Shown: positions 18,911 to 27,617, counted from the first letter of the stretch. The stretch: 64,000 bases of DNA from Cytobacillus sp. NJ13 (GCA_030348385.1 JAUCFP010000006.1:2108001-2172000); one strand, 5' to 3'. Program-made: numbers and translations. Notes: generated by a model from the sequence alone, not told the origin.

Positions 18911-19942
18911 TTATGGATAGAGCGGAACAAATCCGAGACCTGCTGCTTCATCCAATCCGCTCATTATATTGGCATTTTGTACAGCCTGCCCGGCAGCACC
19001 CTTCATTAAATTATCAATCACTGAAACTATTGTCAGTCTGCCAGTTCTTGAATCCACATGGACACCTATGTCGCAAAAATTAGAGCCTGCGACCTCTTTG
19101 ACGGAAGGGAATGAATTTTCGGGACGAATTCGAATAAATGGCTGCTTTTCATAGACTGATTGATAAAGTTCAAGAATTTGAGAAGAAGTGTATTCTTTTG
19201 TCAGCTGAACATAGCTGGTTGTCATAATGCCTCTTGTTATAGGAAGAAGATGGGTCGTGAATGTGATCGGCTTTAAGGCGGAATTCCATTTTATCAGCTG
19301 CTGCTCGATCTCTGGTGTATGCTGATGCTGATTTACCTTATAAACCCGCAGGTTTTCATTTGCTTCTGCATAGCTTGTTGTTCTTGAAAGTCCCCTTCCT
19401 GCCCCGGACACCCCGGATTTTGCATCGACAACAACACTATCTTGTTTTATTAAATTTTCTTTTACAACTGGTGCAAGACTTAGCAGAGCAGCTGTTGGAT
19501 AGCACCCAGGATTAGATATGATTTCTGCGGTTGCTATTTCGTCATGATGCCACTCAGGAAGCCCATATACTGCTTTTTCTACAAGAGATTGGTTTGCAGG
19601 AGCGTGTTTATACCACTCCTGATAAGCTTGAGCAGGGATTCGAAGATCACCGGAAAGGTCAATTACCTTTATATTCTTGCCTGAAAAATTTTCAGCAAGT
19701 TTCCCTGATACTCCAGATGGCGTTGCCAGAAAAACAATATCAGACTGGTCTGCTATTTGGCCTGAATCAATCCCCTGTAATTTCTCGTCAATGATTTCAT
19801 ATAGATGGGGATATTCATTCCAAATGGGGAGATCTTCTTTCGTTGAATGGATCGATTTAATGTTAAATTCCGGATGCTGCTTTAGGATACGGAGCAATTC
19901 CGCACCCCCATATCCGGTAGTTCCGATAATTGAAACGTTCAT
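18911..19942 (-). CDS. argC: N-acetyl-gamma-glutamyl-phosphate reductase
   Basis: 343 residues. NADPH-dependent reduction of acetylglutamyl phosphate to the semialdehyde. VSIIGTTGYGGAELLRIL is the Rossmann start, and SNPGCYPTAALL carries the catalytic cysteine. The ATG at 19942 has AAGGAG five bases upstream; the five extra upstream codons lack support. First gene of argC-J-B-D-carA-B-argF, all on the minus strand with gaps of 13 bases or less except before carA. Confidence 0.96.
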   Translation of the reverse strand: MNVSIIGTTGYGGAELLRILKQHPEFNIKSIHSTKEDLPIWNEYPHLYEIIDEKLQGIDSGQIADQSDIVFLATPSGVSGKLAENFSGKNIKVIDLSGDLRIPAQAYQEWYKHAPANQSLVEKAVYGLPEWHHDEIATAEIISNPGCYPTAALLSLAPVVKENLIKQDSVVVDAKSGVSGAGRGLSRTTSYAEANENLRVYKVNQHQHTPEIEQQLIKWNSALKPITFTTHLLPITRGIMTTSYVQLTKEYTSSQILELYQSVYEKQPFIRIRPENSFPSVKEVAGSNFCDIGVHVDSRTGRLTIVSVIDNLMKGAAGQAVQNANIMSGLDEAAGLGFVPLYP

Positions 19943-19994
19943 AATTGCTCCTTCCACACACTTTTGTATATTTAATCATTTATATACATATTTA

Positions 19995-20041
19995 TGAATT
20001 TATGTTCCTCTTATTATAGAAACTGGGAAGAAAAATTGCAA
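19995..20041 (-). promoter_or_regulatory. arg operon promoter with ARG-box-like site at the start point
   Basis: Minus strand: TTGCAA (20036-20041), 17-base spacer, TATAAT (20013-20018). The expected start point, near 20006, falls in 19995-20008; read on the plus strand this is TGAATTTATGTTCC, a partial match to TGAAT-W4-ATTCA. Further AT-rich inverted sequence follows to 19976. AhrC/ArgR repression is inferred. Confidence 0.7.
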
Positions 20042-20116
20042 CCTATTTTACTGAAGTTTTAAAGATTTCTAATTTTTATTTTTACTTAGCACAGTTATTT
20101 CTGGATAAATTGAAAA

Positions 20117-20136
20117 ACCGGCCTGGTCAGGCCGGT
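20117..20136 (-). terminator. Terminator of ywiC
   Basis: ACCGGCC/GGCCGGT stem, six-base loop, followed on the minus strand by TTTTTC. It begins three bases past the ywiC stop. Confidence 0.88.
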
Positions 20137-20138
20137 CC

Positions 20139-20858
20139 TTAAGTGTGTATGGCAAGTAATAACATGAAAAAGAATATGGCTGCATTAGCAATTTCATAAA
20201 TGCCAATTTTTTTAGGTGTAAATGATTTTCCATAAAATGCAATGGACCGAAAAAGGCTGGGAAGAAACGCTGCAGATACAATCCATCCGCCTGCCAGCAG
20301 CCAGAGGATCGGTACCGCAGCATGAAAGATCCACGAAATCCATTTGAAGGAAATGTTTTTCTTTTCCCTGATCATTGATTTTACATAGAAGGTGCTTCCG
20401 GCAAAAAATAAAATGGAAGCTGCAAATACTGTCCAGGCCAGCGGTGTAATTTCCCCATGCGGCAAATAGCTGCTCGCAAGGCCAGCTATTGAAAATGCAC
20501 AAATGGCACTAAAGTCGTTACCTAATGCCCTATCTCTATTTTTAGACGAATAGCGTGCATTAATAATAAAAAAAGGAATCATAAGAAGTCCAAATATGAT
20601 AATCGATGGCCTTACCAGTAAAGGAATTAATAGCAGCAAAATAGCCGGAACCAGATAAATAGAAGTCCACTTCGCATAAAAAGCCATTCTTTTTCTTTTA
20701 AAAAGAAGAAGGCCCGGATAAGTAGCCAGATATAGTAATATCCATCCTAAAAAAAACGGGATATGGGACCAAATAATATCAGAAGCAGCCGCTCCGAGCC
20801 AAAATGGCAGTATCAGCATTGCCCAGGCTCCATGCTGTTTCGGCGTAAATAACTTCAT
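20139..20858 (-). CDS. ywiC: YwiC-like polytopic membrane protein
   Basis: 239 residues with about seven hydrophobic segments and the family's N-terminal KQHGAWAMLILPFWLG. In B. subtilis ywiC sits beside fnr and the nitrate reductase genes; here it lies in a cluster with mobB, moeA, ric and fnr and has its own Fnr-type promoter, so a link to anaerobic respiration is likely. The biochemical role is unknown. The ATG at 20858 is the first plausible start after GGGGAGG. Confidence 0.8.
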   Translation of the reverse strand: MKLFTPKQHGAWAMLILPFWLGAAASDIIWSHIPFFLGWILLYLATYPGLLLFKRKRMAFYAKWTSIYLVPAILLLLIPLLVRPSIIIFGLLMIPFFIINARYSSKNRDRALGNDFSAICAFSIAGLASSYLPHGEITPLAWTVFAASILFFAGSTFYVKSMIREKKNISFKWISWIFHAAVPILWLLAGGWIVSAAFLPSLFRSIAFYGKSFTPKKIGIYEIANAAIFFFMLLLAIHT

Positions 20859-20889
20859 CTATAATACCTCCCCGCTGCTTTCTGCCTAT

Positions 20890-20932
20890 AATATATACTT
20901 TTCCCGGTAAATAATAAGTGAAGATCATCACT
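20890..20932 (-). promoter_or_regulatory. Fnr-type promoter of ywiC
   Basis: AGTGA-AGATCA-TCACT (20917-20932) is a symmetric Fnr/Crp-family box. On the minus strand the -10 TATATT (20890-20895) is placed so that the box centre is about 41.5 bases before the expected start. Confidence 0.7.
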
Positions 20933-20978
20933 GATAAGCATATCGCCACAAAACGTTCATTTTTTAGAAAATTATTAA

Positions 20979-21006
20979 AAACAGCCCAAAATAGATTGGA
21001 CTGTTT
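20979..21006 (-). terminator. Terminator of moeA-mobB
   Basis: Imperfect stem AACAGTCCAA / TTGGGCTGTT (one G-U pair) on the minus strand, followed by TTTTT, ten bases after mobB. Confidence 0.7.
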
Positions 21007-21015
21007 TGTATATTC

Positions 21016-21558
21016 TTATCTCCTTTTCTTACTTTCGCTCACTAAATACTCAATAATCCACTCAGGGCCTTTAGGATCACGGATGCTGAAAAAAGGAGTT
21101 TCCAAATCTGCAGTCTTGTGCTTAATCACTTTATCTTCCCAGCAGAAGAGTGCACAGATATTTGTCAGGTCCTCCATAAGGTGCAGATCTTCATCACTTC
21201 TGAGCAGGAGTGCTTTAGGAAATGAAGCCTTTTTATGACCTTCAATAAGCACGACGTCGGGCTGCAGCTGCAAGGCAATCCTGATCTGCTCCTCCAGGCT
21301 CCAGCTTTTCTTCTCAGCTTGTAAAAGCAGTCTGCCGCCACCTTCAACAAGTGAAGCGGCTGCTCCAGATTCAATATGAATGCTGGAATCCTTTCCTCCT
21401 GGGGTTTCGGGTTTGCCGCCATGTCCATGATGCTTAATGGTAACGACAGAAAGGCCCTTATCTTTTAATCCAGAGATTAATTTATTTACCAATGTTGTTT
21501 TTCCGCTGTTTTGATAGCCGGATACCTGAAAAATAACAGGTTCCTTTACCATGGCCAT
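21016..21558 (-). CDS. mobB: Molybdopterin-guanine dinucleotide biosynthesis protein MobB
   Basis: 180 residues. A P-loop GTPase-like protein that assists attachment of GMP to molybdopterin. The Walker A is SGYQNSGKTTLV near the N-terminus, followed by TIKHHGHGG and DVVLIEGHK. The start overlaps the last 13 bases of moeA, so the pair is probably translated together; either ATG 21558 or 21552 could be used. No mobA is in the window, so that partner is elsewhere or absent. Confidence 0.9.
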   Translation of the reverse strand: MAMVKEPVIFQVSGYQNSGKTTLVNKLISGLKDKGLSVVTIKHHGHGGKPETPGGKDSSIHIESGAAASLVEGGGRLLLQAEKKSWSLEEQIRIALQLQPDVVLIEGHKKASFPKALLLRSDEDLHLMEDLTNICALFCWEDKVIKHKTADLETPFFSIRDPKGPEWIIEYLVSESKKRR

Positions 21559-22811
21559 TTGCTTCCTTCATGATCCTCAAGCAATAGCACTTCAACAATG
21601 TCGCCATTGCCATAGCCTCTAGTTCCGCCTGGCAGGATCATAAGCGAATTCGCTCCTGCGAGACTCATCACAATGTTTGATTTATCCACTCCGCTTGGCG
21701 CAGCAACCAGTCTGCCTCCTGAATAATTCACAGCCGTCCGGACAAATCGTGTAAAAGGGTTTGCTTTTGGAAACTCGGCCACAAGCTCTGCTGTTTCTTT
21801 TCTTAAATGCGGTTTCTCAGAGAACAGCATTTTCCGGATGATCGGTCTTACAAAAAGCTCAAACCCGACATAGCAGGCAGAAGGATTTCCGGAAAGTCCA
21901 AACAGCAGCTTCCCTTCATGCTGGGCAACTGTAGTCACACTGCCGGGCCGCATCGCAACTTTATTGAAAAGGACCTCTGCCCCAAGCTTTTCATAAATGC
22001 CCGGAAGATAATCAAAATCGCCCACAGATACACCGCCCGTAGTAATCAGCATAGCCACACTGTTCAATGCTTCTTTCACAGCATTGAAACAAGTATCAAA
22101 TTCGTCAGGGAGCTTTCCATAATAAACAACTTCCGCCCCAGCCCTTTCAATTTGCGCTGTAATCATATGGGCGTTGCTGTTTCTGATTTTCCCCGGCTGC
22201 AGCGGTTCGTGCACTTCCAATAACTCAGTGCCGGTTGCAAATAATCCGATAACAGGCTTCTTTGCAACCGGCACTTCGGCATAGCCAAAAGTAGCAAGAA
22301 TAGCCTGAATTCCAGGATTGATTTTTGTCCCCTTCTTAACCAGCGAATCTCCTTCTTTCGCATCTTCGCCCTTGAAGGAAACATTGTCTCCAGGATTATA
22401 GGTGCGTTTAATGGACATAAAATTCTTACCGTCTTCTTCATATGCTTTTGCCAGTTCAAGCATTACAACGGCATCACATTCTTCAGGCATTTGCGCACCA
22501 GTCATAATTCTCACGGCCTGGAATGGACCAATGTTTTTGGATGTCACATGTCCGGCGCCAATGTGGTCTACTATCTCAAATACTACAGGATTTTCCATTG
22601 AAGCTTCCTTTGTATCTGCTGAACGAACGGCAAATCCATCATATGGTGATCGATCAAAATGCGGGACATCTTGGGTCGCTTTTAAGTCTTCTGCCAGAAA
22701 ACGGCCGTTGCTTTTATTAATGGATATGTATTCTGCACTTCCTTTTAATTGATAGGCCATGATTCTTTTTACTGCTTCCCCAACAGGAATGGGAGTTCTT
22801 TTTTCCAGCAT
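21546..22811 (-). CDS. moeA: Molybdopterin molybdenumtransferase MoeA
   Basis: 421 residues. Inserts molybdate into adenylated molybdopterin. FDRSPYDGFAVRSAD, RIMTGAQMP, GLFATGTELLE and TTGGVSVGDFDYL are the family signatures, and the C-terminal domain IV is present, so it looks complete. AGGAGC precedes the ATG at 22811. An Fnr box and perfect -10 upstream imply induction without oxygen, in keeping with a role for nitrate reductase cofactor. Confidence 0.95.
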   Translation of the reverse strand: MLEKRTPIPVGEAVKRIMAYQLKGSAEYISINKSNGRFLAEDLKATQDVPHFDRSPYDGFAVRSADTKEASMENPVVFEIVDHIGAGHVTSKNIGPFQAVRIMTGAQMPEECDAVVMLELAKAYEEDGKNFMSIKRTYNPGDNVSFKGEDAKEGDSLVKKGTKINPGIQAILATFGYAEVPVAKKPVIGLFATGTELLEVHEPLQPGKIRNSNAHMITAQIERAGAEVVYYGKLPDEFDTCFNAVKEALNSVAMLITTGGVSVGDFDYLPGIYEKLGAEVLFNKVAMRPGSVTTVAQHEGKLLFGLSGNPSACYVGFELFVRPIIRKMLFSEKPHLRKETAELVAEFPKANPFTRFVRTAVNYSGGRLVAAPSGVDKSNIVMSLAGANSLMILPGGTRGYGNGDIVEVLLLEDHEGSKWPW

Positions 22812-22857
22812 TATATCAGCTCCTATGTACTTTTCTTAATGCCTTTTCTATTCAATT

Positions 22858-22900
22858 ATTATAAACGTACATGAAAATCCATAACATGACAATCATCACA
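22858..22900 (-). promoter_or_regulatory. Fnr-type promoter of moeA-mobB
   Basis: Minus strand TGTGA-TGATTG-TCATG (22885-22900), 8 of 10 to TGTGA-N6-TCACA, and TATAAT (22858-22863). The box centre is 41.5 bases before the expected start, the usual class II spacing. Confidence 0.75.
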
Positions 22901-22956
22901 CAATCCGTTTTTGCATGTGCATGATTTCTATAAAAATTTTAAATAATGGCTTCAAG

Positions 22957-22999
22957 TGTGATGCCCGTCACCAAATTAAAAAGGATATTCATTTATTCT
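22957..22999 (+). promoter_or_regulatory. Fnr-type promoter of ric
   Basis: TGTGA-TGCCCG-TCACC (22957-22972) matches the Fnr box at 9 of 10 positions. A -10-like TATTCT (22994-22999) puts the start near 23006, 41.5 bases from the box centre. Confidence 0.78.
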
Positions 23000-23034
23000 A
23001 AAGATAGTTCACAAGATAGAAGGAGGAAAATTCA

Positions 23035-23727
23035 ATGACTATACATCTGACAGAAAACCGTCTGGTAAAAGATATTGTAAATGAATTTCCAAAAACAAGT
23101 GATGTTTTTAAACGTCATCGCATTGATTTTTGCTGCGGTGGAAATATTCCGCTGGTGCGTGCAGTTTCAGAGCAGTCTGTCGATATGGATGTTCTGATTA
23201 AAGAATTGAAGGAGGTAATTCAGAAGGAAAACCAACCCGATGATATAGAGGTTTGGACCGACAGTACATCAGAAGACATTATTGAACATGTCATCAAACG
23301 GTATCATCGTCCTCTTGAGGAGGAACTTTCACTATTAAGCCCATATGTAACAAAGGTTTCAAGAGTTCATGGAGAAAGCCATGAGGAGCTTTTAAAAGTC
23401 CATCAATTATTTTTTGAGCTGAAGCACGAGCTTCTTGAACATACTTCTAAAGAAGAAGAGTCTGTTTTTCCATTGCTTCTGAAACTTGAAGACCCTCAGG
23501 CTGAAAATCGTGAAGAAATCATCAGCTATATCCGGGAGCTAGAGAAAGAGCATGATCATGCAGGTTCAATTTTAAAGGAATTGAGGGAAATTACATCTGA
23601 TTTTACTCCTCCAACAGATGCATGCGGCTCTTACCGTCTTGTGTATAAGCGGCTGGAAGATCTGGAAAGCCAAACCTTCATGCATGTTCACCTTGAGAAT
23701 AACATTCTATTTCCACGATATATATAA
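23035..23727 (+). CDS. ric: Iron-sulfur cluster repair di-iron protein (Ric/ScdA/YtfE)
   Basis: 230 residues. Repairs iron-sulfur clusters damaged by nitric oxide or oxidants. The N-terminal ScdA domain has DVFKRHRIDFCCGGN with its Cys-Cys; the C-terminal hemerythrin-like domain supplies metal ligands in HRPLEEE, HGESHEELL, HELLEHTSKEEE, EKEHDHAG and HVHLENNILFP. GAAGGAGG precedes the ATG. An Fnr box at -41.5 supports anaerobic induction, when nitrate or nitrite respiration produces NO. Single-gene unit closed by a strong terminator. Confidence 0.93.
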   Translation: MTIHLTENRLVKDIVNEFPKTSDVFKRHRIDFCCGGNIPLVRAVSEQSVDMDVLIKELKEVIQKENQPDDIEVWTDSTSEDIIEHVIKRYHRPLEEELSLLSPYVTKVSRVHGESHEELLKVHQLFFELKHELLEHTSKEEESVFPLLLKLEDPQAENREEIISYIRELEKEHDHAGSILKELREITSDFTPPTDACGSYRLVYKRLEDLESQTFMHVHLENNILFPRYI

Positions 23728-23735
23728 ACATTACG

Positions 23736-23767
23736 ATCTGCAGCCAATAACGGCTGCAGATTTTTTG
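23736..23767 (+). terminator. Terminator of ric
   Basis: ATCTGCAGCC/GGCTGCAGAT stem with a six-base loop, then TTTTTT. Confidence 0.92.
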
Positions 23768-23840
23768 GCAGTCTAGAATACAAAATAAAAAGCCTGCCCC
23801 GCTATGTCCATTTCTCATGACAAAGCAAAGCACGCTTTTT

Positions 23841-24857
23841 TTATCCTCCAATATAGGACATTTCAATTTTTTTCCTGCTGGCAATGGTTTCTTCAGTCCG
23901 TTCGTCTGAATATCTGTCTTTTCTGCCATTCCAAATATTAATAATCCGATCGGTAATTTTTTCATCAGTGGCGCCTTTTCTCATAAATTCCTTCAGATCA
24001 TGCCCTTCTCCATTGAATAGGCATGTAAAAATTTGGCCGTTCGCTGACAATCTTGAACGTGTGCAGCTTGAACAGAAAGATTCAGAAACAGATGTAATAA
24101 ACCCAACATCCACATCCGTGCCCTTATAACGGTATCGCTTGGCAACCTCTCCGAAATAATCAGGATCTACCGGTTCCAATAAATAATGTTCCTTTAAAAT
24201 GTCATAAATTTCTTTTTTGGTAACAACCTCGTCCATCTTCCAGCCGTTTGTACTGCCGACATCCATGTATTCAATAAAGCGGAGCTGTAAACCGTTTTCT
24301 TTGCAGAACTTAGCCATTGGGACAATTTCAGAATCATTCAGGCCTTTTTTAACGACCATATTAAGCTTGACGCCAAGCCCTGCTTCTTTTGCTGCCTCGA
24401 TCCCTTTAAGAACTGGTTTGACACCCACATTGCGTCCGTTTATTTTTCCAAACAGCTCATCATTCAGACTGTCAAGACTGATGTTAACCCTCACCAGTCC
24501 TGCTTCCTTTAAATCTTTCGCATGTTTGGGCAGCAATACACCATTTGTGGTTAACCCTATATCTTTTAAGCCCTCAATGTCTGAAAGCATTTTTACAAGT
24601 TTAGGCATGTCCTTTCTCATAAGGGGTTCTCCGCCTGTTAACCTGATCTTCTCCACTCCAAGGCTTACAAAGATTTTAGCCAGCCGTTCAATTTCTTCAT
24701 AGCTCAGGAGCTCGTTTTTTGGAAGGAAAGCAAAATCCGGCCCAAAAATTTCTGCCGGCATGCAATATTGACAGCGGAAATTACAGCGGTCAATGACAGA
24801 GATGCGAAGATCTCTTAAAGGTCTATTCAATTTATCTTTAACAATTGTTTTAGCCAT
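23841..24857 (-). CDS. moaA: GTP 3',8-cyclase MoaA (molybdenum cofactor synthesis)
   Basis: 338 residues, radical SAM enzyme that converts GTP to cyclic dehydro-GTP, the first step of molybdopterin synthesis. The SAM cluster motif [10 protein letters not shown] lies near residue 25; the second cluster ligands are in [20 protein letters not shown]; the catalytic C-terminal Gly-Gly is present (SYIGG). The ATG at 24857 lies nine bases after GGAG and is favoured over the ATG fifteen bases upstream. Neighbouring moaBCDE are not in the window. Confidence 0.95.
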   Translation of the reverse strand: MAKTIVKDKLNRPLRDLRISVIDRCNFRCQYCMPAEIFGPDFAFLPKNELLSYEEIERLAKIFVSLGVEKIRLTGGEPLMRKDMPKLVKMLSDIEGLKDIGLTTNGVLLPKHAKDLKEAGLVRVNISLDSLNDELFGKINGRNVGVKPVLKGIEAAKEAGLGVKLNMVVKKGLNDSEIVPMAKFCKENGLQLRFIEYMDVGSTNGWKMDEVVTKKEIYDILKEHYLLEPVDPDYFGEVAKRYRYKGTDVDVGFITSVSESFCSSCTRSRLSANGQIFTCLFNGEGHDLKEFMRKGATDEKITDRIINIWNGRKDRYSDERTEETIASRKKIEMSYIGG

Positions 24858-25143
24858 TTTGTTCAACTCCATATAAAGAGTGACTTAAATAAGCTTTCTA
24901 TACAGATGTATATTTTAGCCTTTCCCTTAAAATAACAGAAATAACCCAGTATCTCAAATTAAGGGCTTCTACTATTAGAGCATACAATCGTTTCTATGTT
25001 AATAGGGAATTGTTTGTATCATGGCAAAGCCACGCCATTTCAATAGAAAATGCCACAATAAAGACACAAAAGCCGGCAATGTTTTCACTATACAGATGAT
25101 ATTATTGTGAAAAAAGACAGTTGTTTTATGAAGGAGGATTAAC

Positions 25144-25845
25144 ATGGCTCGTACAGCCATTAAACCAACACATTCCATAGAGATTAAAGAGCTTCTTCAT
25201 TTCGCAGACCGGCGTATGAAAACCTCTAAAGGGGCTTACATCTTTCAGGAAGGCATGGATGCTGATGAGCTTTATATTATACTTTCAGGCAAGATACAAA
25301 TCAGCAAGATAACAGCAGATGGCAGAGAACTGACCTTCAGGTTATGCGGAGAAAATGAAATCATTGGTGAGCTGACCCTATTTACCAGTGACCCTAAATA
25401 TTTATTGAATGCTTTAGTTCTTGAAGCTGGTGAAGTTGCTGTGATAAAAAAAGTTGTCCTGGAAAGGGAGATTTTTAAAAATAGTACATTGGCTTATGAA
25501 TTTATGAAATGGATGAGCGACCACTTCCGTAATACACAGACCAAATTTAGAGATCTCGTCCTTAATGGAAAAAAAGGTGCCCTATATTCAACTCTTATCA
25601 GAATGACTAACAGCTATGGCATAAAGGTTAAGGACGGCATACTCATTGATCTGCCCCTTACGAATCAAGAGCTTGGGAATTTCTGCGGCACCTCCAGGGA
25701 AAGCACCAACCGGATACTGGGTGAACTGAAGAAAGACGGCATCATCACCATTCTAAATGGAAAAATCACAGTCAAAGATCTTCAATATTTAAAAAATGAA
25801 ATAGGCTGTGAAAACTGCCCTGCCGTATATTGCAGCATCGAGTAG
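25144..25845 (+). CDS. fnr: Fnr, oxygen-sensing Crp-family transcriptional regulator
   Basis: 233 residues. N-terminal cyclic-nucleotide-like beta roll (GAYIFQEGMDADELYIILSGKIQ), dimer helix, and a winged helix with recognition helix LGNFCGTSRESTNRILGEL. The C-terminus has C-x2-C-x4-C (GCENCPAVYC), the arrangement of the [4Fe-4S] ligands in Bacillus Fnr, unlike the N-terminal cysteines of E. coli FNR; the fourth ligand in Bacillus is an Asp. It should activate anaerobic genes, including those with Fnr boxes in this cluster. GAAGGAGG precedes the ATG. Upstream is an inverted TTTTCAC/GTGAAAA pair around 25082-25113 but no standard Fnr box. Confidence 0.93.
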   Translation: MARTAIKPTHSIEIKELLHFADRRMKTSKGAYIFQEGMDADELYIILSGKIQISKITADGRELTFRLCGENEIIGELTLFTSDPKYLLNALVLEAGEVAVIKKVVLEREIFKNSTLAYEFMKWMSDHFRNTQTKFRDLVLNGKKGALYSTLIRMTNSYGIKVKDGILIDLPLTNQELGNFCGTSRESTNRILGELKKDGIITILNGKITVKDLQYLKNEIGCENCPAVYCSIE

Positions 25846-25868
25846 GAGTGCATCCGAACTGCACTCCT
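25844..25868 (+). terminator. Terminator of fnr
   Basis: AGGAGTGCA/TGCACTCCT stem, seven-base loop, then TCTTTCTTTT; overlaps the fnr stop. Confidence 0.85.
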
Positions 25869-25875
25869 CTTTCTT

Positions 25876-27003
25876 TTAAGATTTTGCCTCCTTCTTTCTA
25901 AGTGCCTTTGGAATATAAACACAAAACGGCTCGCTTTCCATATAATCCCCTGTCATGGCAAATGCACGTGACCTTGATCCCCCGCATACATATCGGAACT
26001 CGCATTGTCCGCATTTCCCTTTATATTTATCAGGATTTCTAAGGTCTTTAAAAATTGGCGATTCCCTGTATATTACAGCGAGTGGCTGTTCCCTGACATT
26101 CCCTGCTTTAACAGGCAGCAGCCCGCTGGGATAAACATCCCCAATATGTGAAATGAAAACAAATCCATTTCCGTCATTTACTCCTTTAGGAGCCCTGCCT
26201 AAACCATCAATAGAACCCGTTAGCCCTTGCTGTGTAAGTGCATCGAGATATTGAATGTCCTCATTTTGGGCCTTCGCTTCCTTCATTTTTTGCTGAATGA
26301 CCACTCGGCGGTAATGCTGGGCAGCTGTTGTCTTAATATCGAAAGTAACTTTCTTGCTTAAGTTATAGAGCCATGTAAATACCTTCTCATGTTCAACCGG
26401 AGAAATCATATCTTTTTCCTGCCCTCTACCTGTTGGGACGAGGAAGAACACACTCCAAAGAACACATTTGAGTTCTTCTACAACCTTAGCCATTTCGTCA
26501 AGATAATCGATATTATAACGCGAAATAACGGTATTAATCTGGACTGGAATTTCAAGCTCGTGTAAATATTTTATCCTTTCAATCGTTAAATCAAAGGAAC
26601 CGGAAGTTCCTCTAAAATGGTCATGGATTTCTGCATTTGGGCCATCCAGGCTGAAAGCCCATCGAGCTAAACCGACCTCTTTGGCTTTTTCAATAGCATC
26701 TTTTGTTACATTTGGTGTGGCACTTGGCGTCATCGAAACACGCACACCTTTTTTTACGGCATATTCGGCAATGTCGAATACATCCTGTCTCATTAATGGA
26801 TCTCCACCAGTAAAAACAAGCATAGGGTTGTTCATTTCTTTAATTTGGTCAATCAAATACTTCCCTTCTTCAAAAGAAAGTTCTCGCGGATCTCTCCTGT
26901 ATTGCGCTTCCGCACGGCAATGCAGACATTTTAGCTGGCATGCCCTTGTTAATTCCCATATCACAATAAAAGGGTCTTTATTAAAATCTCTATCAAATCC
27001 CAT
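25876..27003 (-). CDS. Radical SAM/SPASM protein, TIGR04053-like
   Basis: 375 residues. N-terminal radical SAM motif CQLKCLHCRAEAQY, then LVFTGGDPLMR; the C-terminal SPASM region has GKCGQCEFRYVCGGSRSRAFA and a final C in EPFCVYIP, ligands for additional iron-sulfur clusters. Related proteins include heme-synthesis (AhbD/NirJ-like) and peptide-modifying enzymes; the substrate cannot be chosen from sequence and no precursor peptide gene is seen beside it. The ATG at 27003 has AAGGAGG eight bases upstream; 25 upstream codons are probably untranslated. An Fnr box with a perfect -10 indicates anaerobic induction. Confidence 0.85.
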   Translation of the reverse strand: MGFDRDFNKDPFIVIWELTRACQLKCLHCRAEAQYRRDPRELSFEEGKYLIDQIKEMNNPMLVFTGGDPLMRQDVFDIAEYAVKKGVRVSMTPSATPNVTKDAIEKAKEVGLARWAFSLDGPNAEIHDHFRGTSGSFDLTIERIKYLHELEIPVQINTVISRYNIDYLDEMAKVVEELKCVLWSVFFLVPTGRGQEKDMISPVEHEKVFTWLYNLSKKVTFDIKTTAAQHYRRVVIQQKMKEAKAQNEDIQYLDALTQQGLTGSIDGLGRAPKGVNDGNGFVFISHIGDVYPSGLLPVKAGNVREQPLAVIYRESPIFKDLRNPDKYKGKCGQCEFRYVCGGSRSRAFAMTGDYMESEPFCVYIPKALRKKEAKS

Positions 27004-27082
27004 TTGAAATGCCTCCTTAACAGGCTCAGGTCCTGGCTGTTTCATCAACGCAAAGCAAACTATATTTTGTCTTTCCATCGTT

Positions 27083-27125
27083 ATTATAGGATAATCGGCA
27101 TGTTAAATAAGTGAACTACCTCACA
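27083..27125 (-). promoter_or_regulatory. Fnr-type promoter of the radical SAM gene
   Basis: Minus strand TGTGA-GGTAGT-TCACT (27110-27125), 9 of 10 to the Fnr box, and TATAAT (27083-27088). The box centre is 41.5 bases before the expected start at about 27076, leaving a 73-base leader. Confidence 0.82.
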
Positions 27126-27196
27126 TACAAATGATCATTTCCAGAGAATTTATAGAGTTGTGCAAAAAGGCATCAGGACAAGGGCACAAAAAAAAC

Positions 27197-27216
27197 AGCA
27201 GGGAAATACCCCTGCT
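27197..27216 (-). terminator. Terminator of yitW
   Basis: AGCAGGG/CCCTGCT stem with a six-base loop, followed on the minus strand by GTTTTTTT. Confidence 0.85.
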
Positions 27217-27233
27217 ATTTTTAAGATTCAATC

Positions 27234-27542
27234 TTATTGTACACCAAGTGCAATTTTTGCATACCGGGACATTCTGTCCTTAGACCAAGGCGGGTTCCAG
27301 ACAATGTTCACTTCAGTGTCCTTTACTTCAGGAATATCAGCCAATGCTGACTTTACTTGTTCAACAATTGTTCCTGCCAAAGGGCAGCCCATGGAAGTAA
27401 GAGTCATATCTACAACGGCTTTCCCTTCCTCTTCCATTTTCACATCATATACTAAGCCTAAGTTTACAATATCTATTCCAAGCTCAGGGTCAACTACAAG
27501 CTCAAGTGCTCCCATAATGCTATCTTTTAAATCCTGGTCCAT
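27234..27542 (-). CDS. yitW: MIP18/DUF59-family iron-sulfur assembly protein
   Basis: 102 residues. Typical DUF59 fold: VVDPELGIDIVNLGLVYDV, the conserved Cys in LTSMGCPLAG, and VNIVWNPPWSKDRMS near the end. The family (SufT, PaaD, YitW) helps mature iron-sulfur proteins; the single Cys is thought to handle the cluster or metal. GAAGGAG precedes the ATG by ten bases. It follows yitV as in B. subtilis. Confidence 0.88.
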   Translation of the reverse strand: MDQDLKDSIMGALELVVDPELGIDIVNLGLVYDVKMEEEGKAVVDMTLTSMGCPLAGTIVEQVKSALADIPEVKDTEVNIVWNPPWSKDRMSRYAKIALGVQ

Positions 27543-27617
27543 AACTGCAGCACTCCTTCTATTTTTTACTTTAACTCTATCTTAACAAATATTTTTATTA
27601 ATTGAAAAAAATGTTGG

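Noticed and set aside
24858..24872. Upstream ATG of moaA giving MELNK
   Set aside because: The ribosome site GGAG overlaps that codon region and is well spaced for the next ATG at 24857.
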